Source: Argentina anserina (Eukaryota; Streptophyta; Magnoliopsida; Rosales; Rosaceae). Taken from it: a stretch of DNA of 64,000 bases. This document shows, in pieces, positions 25,409-37,763 of the stretch (position 1 is its first letter; each line of letters opens with the position of its first letter). Under the pieces are notes generated by a model. That model ran no database searches, was not told the origin of the DNA, and was given only the letters and a program-made list of their open reading frames with translations. The DNA is taken from positions 8,308,001-8,372,000 of the forward strand of contig NC_065877.1 in NCBI RefSeq assembly GCF_933775445.1, given 5' to 3'. Made by a program: the position numbers and the translations under genes.

Positions 25409-25453
25409 TACAAAAATAATTTTGCTCACAGTACAACTGTGTCAAACTGGGAC

Positions 25454-26533
25454 TCTGTCTGTTTCAGGTTCCAGTCGGGAGGGACAACAGAATAAGAATC
25501 AGACAGAACATCAAGCTACTTTATAACTTCTATTTAATCATTACAAATTCCCACAGGTGAAATTTCAGTCTTCAAACTTTCACTAGACGACAATGCGACA
25601 TTAGGTAACATTAGGCTCATCCACAAACAAGACCGAAGTATATTTGCCAAAACTAGCACAGGCAGCACTACCTGCATAAAAGAACAAGACAATACACTAG
25701 TTAGGAACATTTATCGGAACACAACCTTTAATATGCCACAAGACTAGCAGCGGGAAATAATTATTCTGCATATATTATTTTTGAAAATGAATTTCCATAA
25801 TGCAGCATTGAATTTGAAATCAATTTCAAAACTTATCCATTACCTTATCATCCATATCATGTCTTTAAACATTGCCTAAGCTTTGAAATTATGTCTAACT
25901 TTTGAATTTGGACATGCATCAAAATTAAAAGCGGAAACCTTTCAAACAGGACACAGTTTAATCATAACAAAAAACGTTCAACGTGGTGGATTTGGATCCG
26001 TAATGGTGCAGTACATATCAAAACAAGATATAAATTACCATATCACAGGAAAAAAAGAAATTTTCTATTTGAGTATCTCTGTGGAGTATCTGACCTTGCT
26101 TAACACGAATTATGGTATCAGCACATCCGTGTTCCCTCGTACCCGTCATAGCATATATAAATCCTTCATATTTTGCAACTCAAGAAAGGGTGCAACTATT
26201 AGTAATATGCGCGTCCACCTCTAGGAGAGTCACAGAAACTGCATTCAAACTTTACCACAAAGAAATGAAATGCCAATACTTTGGGCTTCTCACCAGCCAA
26301 TGAATGCATAACATTCTTTCCCACTTAAGGTGCATTAGCTATTAGCCAGATTCCCATTACTTAATCTTTTCAGGAATGCAAATTTAATAACAAGGTGAGA
26401 ACATGATCCTTGCCAGGTGACACAAATCAACTAAGGATACATCCTCCCAAAGAGAGTTTACATCTACCAAAGCATCCACTCCATCAGAATAGACCTCAAA
26501 GCAGTATGAGAGAAAATCTTGGCTCAGAGAAAT
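25454..26533. other. NOT4 3' flank / possible 3' UTR
   Basis: Lies downstream of the NOT4 stop codon on the minus strand. Only short open frames on either strand, without recognisable motifs; part is presumably NOT4 3' UTR. No other gene is supported. Confidence 0.45.
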
Positions 26534-28605
26534 TCACATTTCAAACCCTTTGCTGTTTAGATCCCTAAAGTAACTTGATCGAGTGTTTGTATCTTGAATG
26601 AATTTGTTATATCCAAGTCTCTCATTTCTCAGGAGTTCTGATTTTACTATATCGCTTGCGCTCTTGACCCCATTCCATTGAACCCAATGATTATTTGATA
26701 CATCTACATGACTGACCTTTAAAGGGGTGGTATGTGCGTATGTAGCTGGATTGGATTGAAATTGATTCGACTGTTGTGGAGGAAATAGGCATGCATCATT
26801 CAACAAAGAGTATGTATTTCTGAAGTGGTCATGAAATCCCAAGTTTTGCTGGGTAATAGTTGGCTGCTGTCTCATCATATGGAGCCTTGCATCTGGCTGA
26901 GAAGAATTATACTGTGACAGAGTTGTTCTCCCTCTCTCCAATATATCATTACCAATATCAAAATTTGATGCCTCAAAGAGCTCAACATCGCTAGTGATGC
27001 TAGGATAACCGCCAGGTATAGCAGATGGCAGCACCATGTGATTCACTGGGGGACAAAAGTCATATACTATTATGAGTTGATCTACCAAATAATCTAATAT
27101 AAACATAAACCAATTAAAGAAAAAAAATATATCAAAGAAAAACACAAACCAGAACCGTCAAAAGCCTGGTCTCCCTTCCTAGACCTCCCATGAGAAGAAA
27201 AACCTGGAGGTGAGGCCCTTCTTGGTACTGAAAATCCTGGTGGAATTGATGTAGGTACTTCTGTAGCTGTCATAATATATTGGAGGAAACAGTCTTAAAG
27301 GGATGGACATATTAACTTACGATACTTGGTAAATCCTCACAAAAGGATTTAAATTGATTGCTAAATTTTAGAAATTTAAATATTCAATTAGAGGGATCCA
27401 ACATAAACCTCAAATGAACTAGAAAAGCAGACCCGGCTGGTTACAGAAGACAAATAAAGAAATGACGAGCCAAACGAGTACAGCACGAGAAGACCGAATT
27501 ACAGTAAACTAGATAGAGTATATTGCAAGATACAAACCTGAAGCTTTAGGAGACGAAAAAGAACGACTCCTCAGAATATTTGAAGAGTCCACATGTAAGG
27601 AGTCCTTATTTAAAGCAGATACAGAAGAGTAGTCCTTGGGTGGATGCCATATATTATCACAAGAATCCTCTTGCTGCGCAAATGAGAACCTGGACTGCTT
27701 TTTCTCAGGCATTTTGCGTGAACTTGGCACTCTGAGAAGACTGCATTCTTTATCAGTTTCACCCAACAAATTAACCAGATTATGAAGCTCTGCTAAAGAA
27801 CCCTCAGGTGTATCCAAATTCATCGTCAATATATTTGAGATTATGCCACTCTCCCCTATATTTCCAGGAAGATTTCCGTCAATACTGGCTTTATTGTTTT
27901 CAAACCCCTCCAAGTACTTCCCTAATTCCATCTTTGGTAACACACTGGAAGGATCAAATGTAAAAAAGCTGCTTCCTTTGTTATCACCTGAAATTTTGGA
28001 TAAGTTTGGTGATAGACAATCTAAGTTTCTGTTGATTATAATGTCAGTGGATTCAATATCTTGATCAGCACCTTTACCTGCTGATAGGCAAGGTCTGGAA
28101 GTTATACCTACAAGAGTGCTATCTACAAACCCTTCTGCTGCTTTACTCGACACAGCTACTTCATCATTTTCTTCACTATTCTGTCGGGTCAGTACCATAT
28201 GATCCAAACTATTAAAACGCACTTCACAGCTGTCTTCAGATGTAACAGGTCTTACTCTGTGGTTAAAACTTGTAGTGCTTACAACTTCTGATGAATGTGC
28301 ATGAACATCATCAGAGGTGTCAGGCGTTTGATAGGAAGGCAACTCAGAACTTGTTCCAAGGGGTACAACACCAGGGGCAACCTGCGTAACCCTGATAGAG
28401 GGGATCAGACCACATTAGAGCTCAAATAAGACAAGAAAGGATAGGACACCACAGACCATGATTATACCAAGAAGTTCTTGAAGGAGTAGCTCGTGTAGAG
28501 TCTTCATCTGCACAAGATACCTTAAACTCATCCCTAGTGATCTGTTGAAATGCGATGAGTCAAAGGTTAGTATAACTGGTGTTCATTGTGTGAATATTAC
28601 CGATG

Positions 28606-28636
<31 letters not shown>

Positions 28637-30565
28637 TGTGTGTGTGTGTGTGTGTGCGCATGCTCATAATATATCATCCATGAGCCTCATTATTTCTGTT
28701 TGTAATCTTCTGGAAATGCCTCATATCTTTCTCACTCAATAGTTAATTATAAACGTCCTACACACAAGAAAAATTATGCACTTACATTTAAAGGATGTTT
28801 GACTAGTGATTTAGCTGCAGATGGCATCTTTGAATTGCTAAACTCATCCACTGGCGGAGGTAACCCTTTTCCAGAACGCTGATTCAGATTCTTTGTAACA
28901 CCGATAATCTGTAAATCCTTACTCCTGTGAATCTCAGTACAAGTCAAATCTTAATATCCTATTGATCAAAGAAAAAAGAATATAAAACTGGATGAAGCAT
29001 ATGCATCTGAGAAGAAATTAAATACCTTTCAAAGGCCGAAATTAGTTCATCTTTGGAAAAACTATCTTCTTGAGAGCCAAAATCATGAAGATACATACAA
29101 TCTGCATTGCTACAAGGCTGAACAGACAAAATATGTGTTCTTAAAGATCACAACCAAGTTCTTTTTGCAAAGAGAATCACCGAAGATGAAATAACTACTT
29201 ACCACATTTTTCAACCATGCATGGCAATATTTTGTTGTTCCAAAACATGCTCTGCAGAAGCAAGCCATAATTGTTACAGCATGGCAGTCCAACAATTGTA
29301 ATCCTAATGATTTAGACGACAGGCTTACCTCAAAGAATTACCATCTAATACAAAACTGTGCACCGATTGAATACATCGAGCTGCTTCATATTCACTTGAG
29401 TATGTTATATACCTAGCAGTTGGAATGAAATCATTACCAAAAGTTAGAAATAATGATACAGCAGTTGATAACCACCCACCAAGCCTAGTATGGAGAAGAA
29501 AATAAATCAACCTCTCAACAGAGGTCAATATCTGTATATAAACCAATTTTTTTTAAAAATTACATGTGATTTATCTTGGTTGAGAACAATGAGGGATCAT
29601 GAACAATTATTTAAGATGGCTAGACAATCTAAAAAATGTTTGTTCCACATCAATCATGTTTTTAAGATAATGGACGAGGTAAGCCATCTTACACACAACA
29701 ACTGTTGTTTGTAGCATGTTGAATATCCCCAGTTGATGTACGAGAAATAGAGACCTTCAAGACCTTCCCATACTGGCCAAAATAGTCCCTGCGCTTAAGA
29801 AGCTAGAAACAACCAACAAAAAGAAGTAGCTCAGAATCTACATTAACAAAAAGCACAGAACTTCTTGTGTAACAAAAAAAAGATGAGGGCGAGATAAAAA
29901 AAACTACTTACCTCTTCTTTTGCAAGGTTAAGAGGCAGTCCAATTATGTAAGCTAAATTCCGTTGGAGAACCCTAACATCAGTAAGGTGCTTCTTTGCAT
30001 CAGGTCCTTTCAGAGGCTTTTTCTGCTTCCGCTTTGGATTAACTTCAGTCACCAACCTGCTCGAAAGTCTTAACAAATTAAAAACAAACTCCACAATTCG
30101 GCACAGTATTTCACACATTAATTGACATTAACAAGAAAACTCTCATACACTGCTTTACAGTTAGCTGCCACCCTCATAATTTTCTCCTTGTCGTACGGTG
30201 TTCGGCACAGTGGACACCGCCCTTCCCTCCCATCCTTCTCCGCCATTTCCATGATGTGGTTCCAGCACCACAGACACACCTTATATATGTATGACAATTG
30301 ACAAGTAAGTAATCAAGTAACGAAAACTCGAAATCGAAAACGACTTCCCCAATTCACAATGCAATCACATTTACACATTACCATGGCTTCAATTAACTAC
30401 ACTATTAACTCAAAAATCAACGAGCTAGTACAATTGGAGTGAATCAGAGTGAGTGAGTGTTTGTAAACAAACCTCATAGCCACAATCGCAGGGCTTGAGC
30501 TGCTGATCGGTCAAATCCATCTCCTCGGCGCAAATCGGACACGTCTGTTCTCCGACGTCACTCAT
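26534..30565 (-). CDS. NOT4: CCR4-NOT subunit 4 (CNOT4/NOT4), RING E3 ligase
   Basis: RNA-binding E3 ubiquitin ligase of the CCR4-NOT complex, which acts in mRNA turnover and translation quality control. Twelve coding exons on the complement: 30473-30565, 30149-30279, 29912-30056, 29693-29802, 29329-29412, 29203-29251, 29026-29117, 28786-28924, 28468-28541, 27538-28391, 27150-27266 and 26534-27045. They join without a stop into 799 aa. A C4C4 RING lies at residues 9-62 (CPICAEEM ... CDCGYEVC ... CPLCRTPY). An RRM follows from about 105 to 195 (NLAYIIGLPLNLAKEE, YFGQYGKVLKV, VYITYSSEYEA). A CCCH-like segment has ACFGTTKYCHAW and CMYLHDFGSQEDSF. The long Ser-rich tail has PPGF repeats and no known fold. 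The ATG follows a 5' leader intron. Domain order is diagnostic; tail splice choices are less certain. Confidence 0.93.
28609..28656. repeat. AG/TG compound microsatellite in NOT4 intron
   Basis: (AG)14 at 28609-28636 passes directly into (TG)10 at about 28637-28656, within the intron between coding exons 8 and 9 of NOT4. A likely length-variable marker. Confidence 0.9.
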
Positions 30566-30572
30566 GGCTTCC

Positions 30573-30716
30573 CTGAACAAGACAAAAAAAAAACGATTAA
30601 CAAAATCCAGCTCGAACCAGCCGCATTGCAGTTCCCCCAAATTGAATTGCACTAAAACCCTAGGCCGAAAAATGCAACTGGAGAGTAGGAGAGAGAGAGA
30701 GTAGGTCAAGACTTAC
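30573..30716 (-). other. NOT4 5' leader intron
   Basis: On the minus strand a GTAAG donor at 30716-30712 and a TTGTTCAG acceptor ending at 30573 bracket 144 bp. Splicing places a purine/pyrimidine repeat leader (GA/CT-rich, 30717 to about 30770) six or seven bases before the start codon. Inferred from splice signals only. Confidence 0.55.
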
Positions 30717-30779
30717 AGAGAGAGAGTGAGAGAGAGTGAGAGTGTGGTGGAGGAGAAGAGGGTGGAAATCGCAGGATAA

Positions 30780-31480
30780 GATAAAATGATTAAAAAGCAA
30801 AAGCGTTGGGGGGCTTTTTTCAGCTTGAGCTTTTTTGGTCTCTACTCCTCTTTCCTTCTACAATTTTTCGTCTCTTTTTGGTGCGTCACTGAAGTGGCTT
30901 CTGGCGCCGTTGGATGAGATTCTTGTTTCAAATCCGTCCGTTCAGCTGGTTACCCTAAACCGCGACGAGCCAACTAACTCTTGCCTGGGCTTTGACTGGA
31001 ATTAATTAGAGATCGAATCTGGGCCTAGGGCAAAGCCTCATTTCATATACTCAATAAATTGGTTGACCCCAAGTACGAGCAAGATGAGCTCGTGAGAAGG
31101 TCAAAATTGGTAGTCGAATGCACTAGTGCTCACCATAATTGGTTTTTTTTTTGTAGCTAGGATTGACAATAATGACAAACACTTGTTTCAGCGACTCTCC
31201 ACCCAAATTAGAGCCCCCACATTCATAAGTTCTTTATTGATAGGTTGCTGAGAACGGATTCGGCTACTGTGCAGTGTTATACCGTATGCAACGGATATTA
31301 TTTATAATTGTTTTTATCCTAGTTACTATTTAGGTAAAAAAATTGACGGAGCATGGTGGGTCTTGATTTATGAGTTTGTTTATTTACATACTACAAATAT
31401 ATAAATTCATCATATACTCGAAGGTAAACAGTTATCTTTTTATCATTATAGCAATTGTAATAGCCTCTAGACTTGAATTA
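30780..31480. other. NOT4 upstream region
   Basis: No coding sequence. It holds the NOT4 promoter (reading leftward) and then AT-rich DNA leading into the pararetroviral insertion. Confidence 0.45.
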
Positions 31481-31481
31481 T

Positions 31482-32650
31482 TAGCGTTTGCTAAAATTTC
31501 CCAGAAAGAACTTCAAAAATAAAAAGAACAATATAAAAAGTTAATCAAATATAGGAATAACCTTCCCAGAAATACAAAAAATTATTGGGATATTATATAT
31601 AGAGTTCAATGTAAAATTTACGAATCTGAAGAAAAAATTAAAGCTCTTCGAGAAGTCTTCGAAGAATATCAAAAACCCCTTGATTTTTTGAGCATCGGTT
31701 AGATGCGCCAAAGCTGTTATCAGAGCCTGCTTAGCTCAAAAGCATGTAGGCTCAAAGCCTTATGCCACAAAGTTGGCTTCTCTCAACTAACAAGAGGGAA
31801 TCCAAACCAAAAAATTATCAGGCATTTTGTATTACAAAAAATTCTAATAGGTGGCAAAAGTGTTTTCATTCGAGACATATCCAAGAGGATCAATACTCGA
31901 TAGAGTATGCCTGTAGAATATTGAATACACTCTACGACGAATTCTCTCATCTTCAACGAGAGATAGGAGTTGAAGAATTTGATCCAACTCGGCCAAGTTT
32001 GATAGAATTCCTAAACCATTTATCCAGCAACAAGGCTGCATAAAAGCTGCTTGAACAACTTGAGAGATTTCATCTCAAGATCAATCAACTTGAAGAAATA
32101 ATCATCTGAATTGGAAGGCTTGAAGTAAAGCTTGACTACCTCAAAGAAAAGCAATATCTGCTAGACATAGAAAATAAGTTAGTAAGAACAGAAACCGTTG
32201 CTAATAACATTCAATAGCAAGCAGTTGAACTAAGAAAAACCCAAGAAATTCTGAAAAAGCAGTTAAAAGCTCTTATCGTCCGAATATGATGAATCAAAGG
32301 GTTGAGGTAAAAGTTAGGGAAAGAGATAAAGAAGCAAAAAGCTTATATCTTCCAACTTCAGAAGCCCTTGCTAAAAACCTGAAAGCAATAATTCATCAGC
32401 AAAATTATAATATTACATATCTTCAAGAAATAGGTATGGAGCTAGAGGAATAATTTAGAGAGTTAAATCTTAAACTCTCCCATTTACAAAAAAAAGCATA
32501 GAAAAAATGAAAGCTGAAGCTGGAACAGAGAAAATCGATGAAGAACAACTAGCTCGAAATGTAGCTAACAAGGTGATCTTACCTTCCTACCCAATAGAAG
32601 AAAGCAACTTTAAGTTTAGTGAACCTAAACTTCTTACCTAGAAATCCCCT
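31482..32650 (+). pseudogene. pararetroviral N-terminal coiled-coil region, decayed
   Basis: Lys/Glu/Leu-rich text in several frames (for example EEKIKALREVFEEYQK and LKINQLEEII), interrupted by many stops. Heptad-like Leu/Ile spacing suggests coiled coil, as in virion-associated or N-terminal polyprotein regions of caulimovirids (inference). A primer-site match sits inside this stretch, so part of it may be leader. Confidence 0.5.
31715..31732 (+). promoter_or_regulatory. primer binding site for initiator tRNA-Met
   Basis: The 18-mer TGTTATCAGAGCCTGCTT agrees at 15 of 18 positions with the complement of the plant initiator tRNA-Met 3' end (TGGTATCAGAGCCAGGTT). This primer is used for minus-strand synthesis by all known Caulimoviridae, and by convention the site marks nucleotide 1 of the viral genome. 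Confidence 0.75.
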
Positions 32651-32765
32651 AGTTTCATTGAGAAAAGGAACATGAAGATGTTGAGCAGAGTATTCAGCAA
32701 AAGGAGCACAATTCATGTACAACTCATCAATGCTCAAGAATTTGAGTATAATGACATAGAGTCAA

Positions 32766-33890
32766 GTGTACGGGAACACAGTTCCTAAATTCAGACTCAA
32801 CGAAATTTATAAGAGAGGATCTTTCCTTCTTGATTCTCACAGGTTCAAGATTCTTGAACTAATCATTCCGGCAACAGGCGAAGAAACTGACATAAGATTG
32901 ATAAATCAGAAAGAAGTAAGTGAAGCAATTCGAAGAAGTTATTCATACATGCACATTGGAGCGGTTCAAGTCGGAATAAAACTTATAGCCAGAGATGGAA
33001 TAGATTTCTATGTCTTATGTCTCCTGCAAGATGACAGGATAACAAACTTCAAGAAAAGCATGTTAGGAACGGTAGAAGCCTCTCTATGTAACCAGGTTGC
33101 CTACTTCAATGTTTTTTCAAACTTCACTACGCACCTTAGAGATACACCACACTGTCTCAGGTTGAGAATCAAGACAGACGGGATTTCTATGAAAAAATGA
33201 ATGATGGAGCTTGTCATAGATTACCGCATCTATTATAAGCTCATGAGCTCAAATGTAGCCCCAAACACTAAATTCCTTAACAGTCCCGGAATCACTACAT
33301 CCATCCTCACCAATCCAAGAAATCATACCGAGCATAAACATATTACAAAATGGAACGAGGTGACATTTCCACGAGAATGGAATCTGACTCCTCTAGTCAA
33401 GCAAATTGAGAATACTAAAACATCAATCTATGACGACATGGGAGGAAAAATAAGTCTGCAATTCCATAGAAATTTGTTTGCCAGTTATGAAGAGGGAAGC
33501 ACTTCGGGAACAAAGTCATCTACATGCCTTGAAGAATCATTTGAGGAAGAAGATACAAAGAGGCCAATGAGGATGCTTAAGGCTGAAAAACTCAAGGATC
33601 TATATGTAAAGGCAGAAAGGTGTGAGTCAACAAAAGAATTAGAAGAAATCATGCAAAAGATCTCACAGGTCGAGATAAGAAGAAAACCAAGAAGGAAGAT
33701 TCTTCCATATCAAGAGGCTAAACCAGAATCTAGTGAATCCTCTAACATGGATACATATAATATGAATACTGCAAATCCCCCTCAAGGAAGTACAATAGTT
33801 CAGAATATCACAAACTACCCTACTAAGATCATTAGAGAAAATAAAATTAAACTTCCTAAGGGATTAGCCCCAACGGGAAAACCTGGATAA
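32766..33890 (+). pseudogene. pararetroviral movement protein, with internal stop
   Basis: A 30K-superfamily-type movement domain occupies roughly the first 144 codons (text such as IYKRGSFLLDSHRF, SYMHIGAVQVGIKL, LCNQVAYFNVF), the part that binds plasmodesmata and nucleic acid in the virus. A TGA at 33198-33200 cuts the frame; the same frame then stays open to TAA at 33888-33890 with a charged, low-complexity C-terminal half. The upstream start is not clear because the 5' side has stops. Not translatable as a whole. Confidence 0.85.
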
Positions 33891-33902
33891 AGGAGTTCTC
33901 AA

Positions 33903-34877
33903 ATGTTCATTCCTACTGAACCAAAGTGGAGACAGTCGGTATCCGAAAGAGGAGTATATCTCGATCTAGACCAAGTTGGAGACAAAAGAAAGGTCATTGA
34001 TAACTGGGTGGCTAGCTTGAGATTAACCCAAGCCTTGGTATCATCAAAATATGAATACTCTGAAGCACATGCCTATTACGAGTCAAGACTGACTGTAATT
34101 GTCCAGAAGTGGTATCAACCCTTCAAGAGGAGCACCCAATGGCCTGATTGGGAGACCAAGTTGGCCCAAACCAACAACCCACTTGATTTTGCATGTCCGA
34201 TATATGCACAATTTTGCGGAGATATAACGGGACATGGTGAGTAGGTAAAGGAAAGGGCCAAGGAAAACATTCAAAAATTAAGTATCTGCAACATGAGATA
34301 CTTTGAGGAGTATACCAATGAGTTCCAGAATTACTATTGCACGATCGGAGACATAGATAATGAAGATATGGTAAGAACCTATTACAGGAAACTACCAAAA
34401 CCCTGGAACGATGCAGTAGCACAGTCTATAGAAGAAAATCCCTTAACATTTTTTACAGTCGGAGGGATTGCAAAAAGAGTCAGGGATCTCTTGAGAAGGC
34501 AATGCGTAGAGAACATGAAATCCAAAACTGCGAAGAAACAACTCAGAGGAGTAGAAAACATGTGTCCCAAGATATTGGAGACTATTACGCAGTGGGGATG
34601 TGACACGGAAAGAAAATACAAAAAGAAGTTCTCTAACAACAAAGGTGGAAAGAAAACCTTTTCCTCAAACAAGAAGTACAATTTTCGAAAAAGCTTCAAA
34701 CGAATATTTGAAGATGGAAAAGGAAAATTTGATTCCAGAAAAAGATTTTTCAAGAGAAAGAAAACCAATCCTGGTTCTATAAGAGATGTTAAGAAATGCA
34801 GATGTTGGTTGTGCAAAGCAGAAGGACATTATGTAATGAGTGTCCAAAAAAAGATAAAAGAACATCAAGAGCTCTAA
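33903..34877 (+). pseudogene. pararetroviral coat protein region, broken
   Basis: Continues the movement frame after a stop. A TAG at 34242-34244 splits it into two parts, 33903-34244 and 34293-34877. The second part ends in a strongly basic region and the start of a CCHC zinc knuckle (CRCWLCKAEGH), the hallmark of caulimovirid coat proteins. A frameshift near 34830 falls inside the knuckle, so its last cysteine is read in the next frame. Identified by position and knuckle; the core capsid fold cannot be verified by eye. Confidence 0.8.
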
Positions 34878-36961
34878 TCGAAGAATATGAAGAAGCGATT
34901 GAGTATGCAAACTTGAAAGGATTCAAAATAGTATATTCTGATGAAGAGAATGATTCTATATATTCTCTTGAGTACCCATCAGGAGATGAGTTTGAAGAAG
35001 CCTCTTCCGAAAGTACAGAAGAAGAAGATAGCAGTAAAAGATATCGTCATATCTTTGTGTTGCAGTTTCTCAATTGGAAACAAGATACCCCTGATATTAT
35101 CAGTGGTTTCTATCCCAATACAGGAAAATTCACTTGTGATTTCTGTAAGCTCGCAGAAAATGAACTGATTCTAATGTATTGTGAAAGCACAGGAGAAACT
35201 TATCATCAGGAATGCTTTGTAGCAGAATTAAGAAGAAGAATAGGAGAAAAAGAAGCTCATATTCTTATAGAACAAGAATACGCAGAGTTCTATGATTCAA
35301 TAGAACAAAATGAAGAATTAACAAAGTCAAAGCTCGAAGAAGACCTGAAAAGGGTAAAAGTAATAACTTCATTAAGTCAGAAGAAAGAATTAACAGAATC
35401 TGTTAATACCAGCAAGGGAATAGAAGATCATTCTAGCAAAAACCATCATCTCACCAGAGAACCTATCATTGAAATGATTAACCCTTTCATGGAGTTGCTA
35501 ACCGAAGAAAAAAAGGAAGAACATGTCAAGCAAGTTCAGACTAGTAGATTTAGAAACTACATTACCATAGGACTAAAGTTTCCCAAATACAAGAAATATC
35601 ACCTGCATGCGTTCGTCGACAGTGGCTCAGGATATACACTAGCCAAGAGATATGCCATCCCAGACGACTATAGGGAAAAATCTCCACGAGCAGTCATGGG
35701 AGTCGCTATGGGTGAACATGAGATCATCATGAACACTATGGCGCGAAATGTTAACATTTTCCTAGGTGGCGGAAACTTTATATGCAATATTATCTGGCAA
35801 TGTGAAAGCCAGGGAGCTGATGTGTTGATCGGAAATGATTTCCTTCTCCAACAAACTGTGGTTCAAAATCCACAAATGATCGGGTTTGAGAAGAACCGTA
35901 AGTTCTTCTGGGAATCTCGCCTTGCAGAAGCAGTAAGTGTCACTGGAAAAGGATTTACGGATCAATATCAGAGGTCGTCAGCGAAGAGTGGTGATTATAA
36001 GCCCATTTTGGAACCCATTTTGTTGCTAAAAGATCATCTAAAAAATCACAGTGAGATAGAATCAAACATGGACTCAGAAGACTCTGAGCTAGGAGAAGCG
36101 TTCAATCTTCTTGAAAATGAATCTGATTTAGATTCACTAGAATTAGAATGCTCAGATGGAGAAGAGGAATATATCAGAGAGCATAACATGAAGGTATATG
36201 CTAATAGAGTTGAGCAAAAGAGGGTGCCAACTGTGGTGGAAATAGAGAATTTGTTAAAACCAGTAATCAGTGAAGATCCTCAACTATACTGGGACAAGGA
36301 TCCAGTATATTGCCAGCTTAAGATGCATGATGTCAACGCCATATGCCATGTCAAAGCCATCCCTCATTATAGGGAAGAAGATAGGAAAGAGATGGAAAGT
36401 CAGATTCAGGAACTACTTGAGAAAAGGTTAATCAGACCTTCAAACAGTCTGCATCATGCTCCAGCTTTTCTAGTAAGAAACCATGCGGAACAAGTTAGGG
36501 GAAAAGCTAGAATGGTCATTGATTACAGAGATGTTAATAAAAAGACCGTAAAAGATGGTTATCAGATAGCTCAAGTGAGGGTCTTTATAAATCGTCTCAA
36601 AGGAGCACAAATTTTCTCCAAGTTTGATGCTAAATCAGGATTTTGGCAAGTAAAAATGCATCCAGATTCCATATCCCTGACGGCTTTTGGAACACCACAA
36701 GGGCATTACAAATGGCTAGTTATGTTGTTTGGTCTCAAGCAAGCTCCTTCTATTTTCCAAAGGAAGATGGACAACATTTTAAAGCCCTATTCAGACTTCT
36801 ACATAGTTTATATAGATGACATCTTAGTCTTCTCAAGAACTATGAATGAACATCTGAAGCACCTGGAGCAAGTTGGTTATTGTCCAGAAAGGAATCATTT
36901 TGGGACAAAAGAAGATACATCTGGTCAAAAGAGAAATCGACTTTTTGGGCATTCATGTTAA
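34878..36961 (+). pseudogene. pararetroviral protease and reverse transcriptase
   Basis: The longest surviving viral frame (open from 34796). It has an acidic linker, then a Cys/His cluster near residues 114-142 (CDFC, MYC, YHQEC). A retropepsin-type aspartic protease site DSG lies at 35618-35626 (about residue 275). The reverse transcriptase follows, with VIDYRDVN, FDAKSGFWQV, FGLKQAPSIFQR and the catalytic YIDD at 36809-36820 (about residue 672). Soon after YIDD the reading shifts frame (around 36870-36890) and the frame ends at 36961. The Cys/His cluster between coat and protease is unusual for the family. Confidence 0.93.
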
Positions 36962-37715
36962 AGATGGAGAGATTCGTCTCCAAGAACAGATTGTTAAGAA
37001 GATCAGCCAATTCCCGGATCAAATCCTTGATGCAAAATCATTGTAAAGATTTTTAGGAGTTGTCAACTTTGCGAGAGACTTTATACCTCAAGTAAGTGGT
37101 CTTACTGCCTTACTCTCACCAAAAACCAGTTCTAAGAAAAAATGGTGTTTCACGGAAGATGACAGTAATACTGTTAAAAAGATCAAGGAATTAACCCAGA
37201 GTATACCCCCATTACAATTACCAGAAGAAGGAGACTTAATCATCTTGCAGACAGATGCAAATGATTATTACTAGGCAGGAGTGGTTCTGGCCATGACCCC
37301 TGATACCAATCAAGAAATGATTTGCAAATTCATATCAGGAAAGTTTAATGCAACGGAATTAAATTATTCCACCAGGGATAAAGAGGCGTTGGCTCTGATC
37401 AAGAGCATCAAAGGCACTGAAGCATTCCTAGGAAACAAATTTGTAGTTAGAACTGACAATAAAAGAGTTAAAATTTTTAAAAACTACAAATTAACTAATG
37501 CAACAGATAGAGGAAGAGTATTAAGATGACAAATGTTTTTATCCCAATATGAATATGATGTGGAAATGATTGCAGGTAACAAGAACTTCTTGCCATACGC
37601 TCTCACTAGAGAAATGGCAACATTCAGAATAGAAGATGGAGATGGAGATGAAAGGCGAAATCCTAGGAGCAGGAAAACGAAACCACCCAGTCTTTGGAAC
37701 AGATACAAAAAATGA
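36962..37715 (+). pseudogene. pararetroviral RT C-terminus and RNase H, broken
   Basis: Continues the RT connection (text like FLGVVNFARDFIPQ across stops) into RNase H. The first RNase H aspartate sits in TDAND at 37254-37256; a TAG at 37272-37274 replaces the usual following tryptophan. FNATELNYSTRDKEALAL and VVRTDNKRVK mark the rest of the domain. A TGA at 37527-37529 precedes the final segment. Non-functional. Confidence 0.85.
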
Positions 37716-37763
37716 GATAGGACTGTTGGACCTCTACATGATGGACCAGGTTACCAATTCATT

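Larger units (their letters stand above)
21329..25453 (+). mobile_element. degenerate PIF/Harbinger transposon
   Basis: Inverted ends: GTCCCAGTTTGGCA at 21329-21342 and the complement of GTCCCAGTTTGACA at 25440-25453. Between them lie both genes expected of a PIF/Harbinger element on the + strand: a Myb/SANT-like ORF1 (22368-23405) and a DDE_4-type transposase (about 23880-24327). Both contain stops. The transposase C-terminus is missing and foreign-looking AT-rich DNA fills 24328-25225. Subterminal direct repeats sit at the right end. The expected 3-bp TWA target duplication is not clear. An old, non-autonomous copy. Confidence 0.8.

Noticed and set aside
28609..28656. Short peptide frame spanning the AG/TG microsatellite
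   Set aside because: Repeat-encoded REREREVCVCVC text inside a NOT4 intron.
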